Positions 59,721-64,000 of a stretch of DNA of 64,000 nucleotides are shown here, in pieces. This DNA comes from Rotaria sp. Silwood1 (taxonomy: Eukaryota > Rotifera > Eurotatoria > Philodinida > Philodinidae): NCBI GenBank assembly GCA_905250075.1, contig CAJNOP010000188.1, forward strand, positions 273,390 through 337,389, given 5' to 3'. The stretch's first letter is position 1. Each line of letters opens with the position of its first letter. Made by a program: the position numbers and the translations under genes. The notes beneath the pieces are model-generated. The model was not told the DNA's origin. It worked only from the letters and a program-made list of their open reading frames with translations, and did not search any database.

Positions 59721-61760
59721 CTAATTAATATTTTTTGGAGGAAAAATATGCATCCATAAAAGAGTCATTGGTGTACCCAATAAATATATATGCCAATAAA
59801 GTGAACGACCTTGTGGCGTTATTAATAATAAACATGTTGTTAAAACGAAAAATATACAAGAAAAAATTGTATCACTTAAACATAACTGTGCTTGAATACC
59901 TTCTCGATCTGAATCAATATCTAATACATATTTGTTATTTCGATTTTGATCGTAAAAATGCTTTATTAATCTAAAAAACAAAAACACCACAAAAAATTAT
60001 TTATTTTTTTAAAATTTTCTTTACTTGTCTTTAATAATAAATCTTTGGTATAACCAATTCGATATTTGTTCATTAGTTTCACTTGGAATTGAATCAATTG
60101 GAATTCGTTTTACATGAATATGTAATTCTTTCGTTTGACCTTGTAAAAATTCTGAAATTGTTTTTTTTTGTTTAAAAAAAAAAGAGACATTCAAACAATT
60201 TTAAATTTACCAGCCATTGATGCTGCACCTGTTCGAATTTGTCGATTTTTATCATAAGTTTGAGAATACATGATAGTTACATCATAAACAGCATCGAATT
60301 TATCTTTGAGTGCATTTATAGCAGCTACTGTTGCACCTGTTCGAGGATAAAGAACATGATCAAATGGAGGAACACCTAGAAATTTAAAAAAAAGAAAACA
60401 ATCAAACATTGAATTGTTTTTTTTTTCGCTTAATTGGATTGCCAAAGTTTACAGTATAAATATGTGATATTGATAATAGTAACAGCCAGAAATGGGCAGT
60501 GTCTTCTAACAGAAAATATGATAGTCACATTTTTATCATACAAATCGTTCAGTATTTTATCCAGATTTCTTCTTTCAAAGGAGCAATACAAAACTTCAGG
60601 AGGGCCAATCTGATCTTCGCATGGGCACTGCTTTTTTAACTCTCAAGCTAAATAAAACACGGCAGTTGTTAAATTCTACTTCTAGAACCTTAAAAAAAAT
60701 GAATGTATATTAGGGTGTCGGTGTGGATACCTAAACCCACCCTCAAAAATGAAACACTTTTTTCTAAGGATTATCATAATGGTATATAAATAAGAGGAAA
60801 GAATTGGTGAACAGATGCCTCCAGCTACCGTTAGATCCTGCTACGCCTTGATATTTACGGAGGGCACGAGTAACTATGCCATTCGTCAATAAAGTTTTCT
60901 ACAGATGACTATCTCGGCTGTTATTTTGGGACTAGTGTCATCCTTGCCTTGGCTTTTTTTTTCTATACAGTAGACATCTAATATTTTGTCTAACCTTTTT
61001 GTTTTGCAAATTGACGTGATCGTTCAATAATATCTTGATTTTTAATTGGATTAAATCGAGTACCTTCTGGAAAAATAACAAGCCAAACAGGTAAACCATT
61101 CGATTTAATTTGACGTATTCCTTTTTCAACACGTTCTAAATCTCCTTTATCATTTCGACGAACATAAATACAACCATGCTAAATAAATAATTATTAATTT
61201 ATTTTTGTTGTATTTAATTTTTACTTGTTGAAAATAAAAACCATATAATGGAATCCATTTTAATTCATTTTTAAGAATATATCGAATATGACCAAGACTA
61301 CCTTGACGAATAGCTAACATATTAGCAATTATCCAGTCAACTAAACAATTTTTCACTTGTTATCAAAAAATATTATTCAAAGCAAAATTTCTACCTGAAC
61401 TTTGATGATTTGATATAAACAAAATATTTTCTTTTTTTTTAATTATTTCTTGATAATCTCCATGAAAATAAATCTTAATTATATCAAAGAAAAAAAAATA
61501 AAAAAAAACATCAGATCGAAACATACTTTAGCATGAACCCAATTTTCAAAGAAAAAAAGAATAAATTTTTGATAAAGTGAATATAAATAATCATCACAAC
61601 GACGATAAATATAATGAGGACAACAGATAAATGTTATTAAACGTAATAAAAACCATATGATAAAAAATGTTGGAGCTGATCCAAATAAACTTATTACTGG
61701 AACAACAATACGTATTGAATTGATTGCAAGACAAGATGACATCATTTTTCTTCTATCCAA
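59721..61760 (-). CDS. AGPAT5: AGPAT5-like lysophosphatidic acid acyltransferase
   Basis: Seven exons join in frame to 384 residues (human about 364): 61527-61760, 61395-61473, 61225-61340, 60995-61178, 60211-60375, 60025-60151 and 59721-59970. The enzyme acylates 1-acyl-glycerol-3-phosphate to phosphatidic acid in the ER/mitochondrial membrane. Catalytic motif I is NHQSSVDW (His101, Asp106; HX4D), restored only by the exon 2-3 splice. The GLKWIPLYG-like segment is KNELKWIPLYGFYF. Motif III is VIFPEGTRFNP (179-184 core). Other family matches are HGCIYVRR, DAVYDVTIMY, and LHIHVKRIPID with a WLYQRFIIKDK end. An N-terminal hydrophobic span (IVVPVISLFGSAPTFFIIWF) and two C-terminal spans are visible. 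Intron 4 (60376-60994, 619 bp) is unusually long. The start is the first Met; MMSSCLAIN five residues on is an alternative. Confidence 0.93.
60376..60994 (-). other. 619 bp intron 4 of AGPAT5-like gene
   Basis: The donor is GTTAGA and the acceptor TTTCTAG. The middle (about 60480-60950) is noticeably less AT-rich than the surrounding introns, with GGTGTCGGTGTGGATACC and a stretch around CTACGCCTTG. It could be an inserted repeat. No terminal repeats were recognised. Confidence 0.5.
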
Positions 61761-64000
61761 AATTATTCAATTGAAAAATTCAAAGATTTGTCTACAAACA
61801 TTCATCAATTCATTTTGTTTTTTTTTTTTTTTAAAGTTTTTCTCAATAAACTGAACTCATTTTCAACAACTAAGACAATCACACTATATTTAAACAACTC
61901 ATAAAATAAATAATAAAGAAAATTATAACTTAAGGTTTGAAATAAATGTTTTTTTTACATTTGTATGTAATTTTTCTATATTTCGAAATAATATGTCATG
62001 TACACTGTTTCAAATAGTAAACATGTCTTACTTTTCTTCCATAAAGTTATATCGAGTATGAAATACATTTCTATCACACATTATATAATAACATTCTTTC
62101 GAACTAATGTGTGTCATATGTTTCAATGCATTTTATTAAAATTAACGTTTCATGTCTAACCGATTGTTACCAATAATGATAAAAAAATTTTCTTTTTCTT
62201 TTTTTATTTGAGTTTCTATCGTTATGAATTATAAATAAATACGACAAATCTAAAATTTTGAAAGAGGAAGGAAACACTTTCTCGGAGAAGACCAAGTTAC
62301 TATAGACAAAAACGCATTTTTTCGAAAGAAAAAAAAAATAACCATTCATTCACTCTAAATTGCGACTAGTTAATAATTTTCTTTACTCGACTCTCCTACA
62401 ACGCAAAAAACAAGTTTTAAACAATTCTATTTGAAATATCTTCTCTTCTAAGCTAATATTTAGGTAGAATTTTCAATTAAAAGATTCAAATTTGATTATA
62501 ATAAATTAAAAGCAACATTCTCAATTTAAATTGATCCTGCATAATACCATGACTATGTCGACACTCGCATCACTATTAAATTTATTATAAGTTCATGAGA
62601 AAATTTTTTTTTTCAATCTCAGAGTCTTTCGCTCAGTAGATAAGTAATTAAATCTGGCATAAACTGTTTGGAAAAAAAATGCCATGGTAAATGTAACAAA
62701 CTGACAATGAATATGTTAGTTTTCATTTTATCACATCTATGATTTATGATACTAAAAAAAAAGTAGCAACTATAAACAGAGCTATCTTAGAGTTTTCAAT
62801 TTATATTATTATTTGTCTTTTTTACAATTTGATTTTTATTTGAAAAATAAAATTTTACTATTATTATTATTATTAGACGATGCTTACCTCATTGTATTTG
62901 TCAATTATTTTTAATTTAAAAATTTTCCAAATATAATTCTTCGACTTAGTAATTGCAATTTTAATGATAAAATATCTTTCATGCTAAATAAATAATCCAT
63001 GAATAACTTTGTTAGAAGATAAATTTATCTACAATTTAAATAATGTCAAAAAAAAAAAACAAATTTTTCTTTTTTAATAGATAAAAGAAAATATTTCGGT
63101 ATTTTTATAAATGAAAATATATTTTAAGATAGTATTAAAATAAATGAAATATTGTTGCGATAGAGAATGTTCACTTCGAATGATCTAAATTTGAAAGAAA
63201 AAAAAAAATTACTAAAATTAGTCTTATTTTCTGTTAAATGTCATCATTACTGATCAAATGTAATCATTTCTTTATTAGATGACTTGTTATTTCGTTGACA
63301 TATAAACATCCATCAATCTCTATTGGAGAAAGAACACTATTTGATTCGATAGATTTAACCAATTCAAAATTTAATAATCATTCTCTATCTTTTTTTAATA
63401 TTACTATCAAAAATATTTGTCTTTCTCTTTAGAAAACAGATTATTTTGACTGGAGCAGTCATGAAAAATAACCCAACTTATCATCAACAATATTCCATAT
63501 AGAGGTGTCATCTATCGACCCTTCTCATTTAGTATTATTTATATCTATATTTTGTATAAACAAAATAGATAATAAAATGAATCTTATTGTGAGATTTAGG
63601 ATTGATCTACAGTTGATTAAGAACTTTTATGTCTGACGAACATTTCATTCATGCACAAAGCTCATGTAGAACTTTCAGTGCAATCTCTATGGGATTAAAC
63701 TAATAAACACGATGAGGCTACTTTAACTGCTGTAGAGTATCTTGGAGGAAGAAGCAAAAGTGCCATACTTCAAGAGCATGTCGAACTTATCCTCTAGAAC
63801 TTCTTAGTTATTTCATGACTGTTATCAACATGTGTCAAAAGTCTATTAGTTTTTGTCTGACACTAAAGCCTGAATACTTCATTGGCAGACAGACATCTAT
63901 AAAATGAACTCAATTTATTGGCTGGCGATACATGTTGACATTAGACTTGATGTAGATAAGAGGTTATAAAGGATGGCTTTGCCTACCTTGCAAAACTTCA
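61761..64000. other. Intergenic to right edge, no gene supported
   Basis: About 2.2 kb of AT-rich DNA upstream of AGPAT5. Near 63701-63800 the plus strand reads HDEATLTAVEYLGGRSKSA and then a stop. This might be an end of a gene or transposon fragment entering from the right, but I cannot assign it. Confidence 0.35.

Noticed and set aside
63701..63800. Plus-strand segment HDEATLTAVEYLGGRSK as a gene end
   Set aside because: Ends in stops, no splice signals, no recognised family; too short at the window edge to support.
1..64000. tRNA, rRNA, CRISPR arrays, telomeric repeats
   Set aside because: I looked for T-loop-like GGTTCGA boxes, repeat-spacer arrays and short telomere units and found none that were supportable by eye.

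Overview
The window is a piece of an animal nuclear genome, most likely from a bdelloid rotifer (Rotaria/Adineta-like). This is an inference from style, not from a marker gene. It is strongly AT-rich, most introns are only about 50-70 bp with GT-AG ends, and it contains a single-exon 7TM receptor, an NHL-type propeller protein and a tandem B-box/coiled-coil/SPRY family. Foldback and TIR elements are frequent. No bacterial operons, rRNA, tRNA or CRISPR were seen.

Layout. 1-445 (-): 5' part of an unrecognised gene leaving the window. 739-2827 (-): HDDC2-like HD-domain 5'-nucleotidase, 3 exons. 5371-10166 (+): STK33-like protein kinase, 11 exons, with a 2.1 kb intron filled by a foldback element. 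11286-12201 (+): small secreted 10-cysteine protein with a TATA box and a probable 5'UTR intron. 12.2-25.4 kb: gene-poor, with a dead mariner transposase, two copies of a 0.7 kb direct repeat and one single-exon 7TM receptor (21827-22807). 25430-27538 (-): NHL-like protein. 27888-29251 (-): unrecognised acidic protein with four C-terminal membrane segments. 29.3-33.9 kb: transposon-derived foldback and MITE sequence. 33882-36634 (-): peptide-type class A GPCR.

40682-57335 (-): a Sac2/INPP5F phosphoinositide phosphatase of about 16.7 kb that I could rebuild exon by exon. It has two very large introns carrying opposite-strand genes. The 3.6 kb intron holds an aminergic-type GPCR (53664-54779, +). 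The roughly 9.8 kb interval holds a tandem family of B-box/SPRY genes (two intact, one pseudogene), a long palindromic element and a 100-N assembly gap. The exons for the last part of the Sac domain are not visible and probably lie in that gap.

57524-58154 (-): DR1/NC2-beta, 3 exons. 59721-61760 (-): AGPAT5-like acyltransferase, 7 exons. The rest to 64000 shows no supportable gene.

The housekeeping genes (HDDC2, STK33, INPP5F, DR1, AGPAT5) are not a functional cluster. The main interest is architectural: nested receptor and TRIM-like genes inside INPP5F, and several independent long inverted-repeat elements that sit in introns or near the assembly gap. All exon junctions below were set by eye from GT-AG signals, reading-frame continuity and remembered family sequences. 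No alignment was run.
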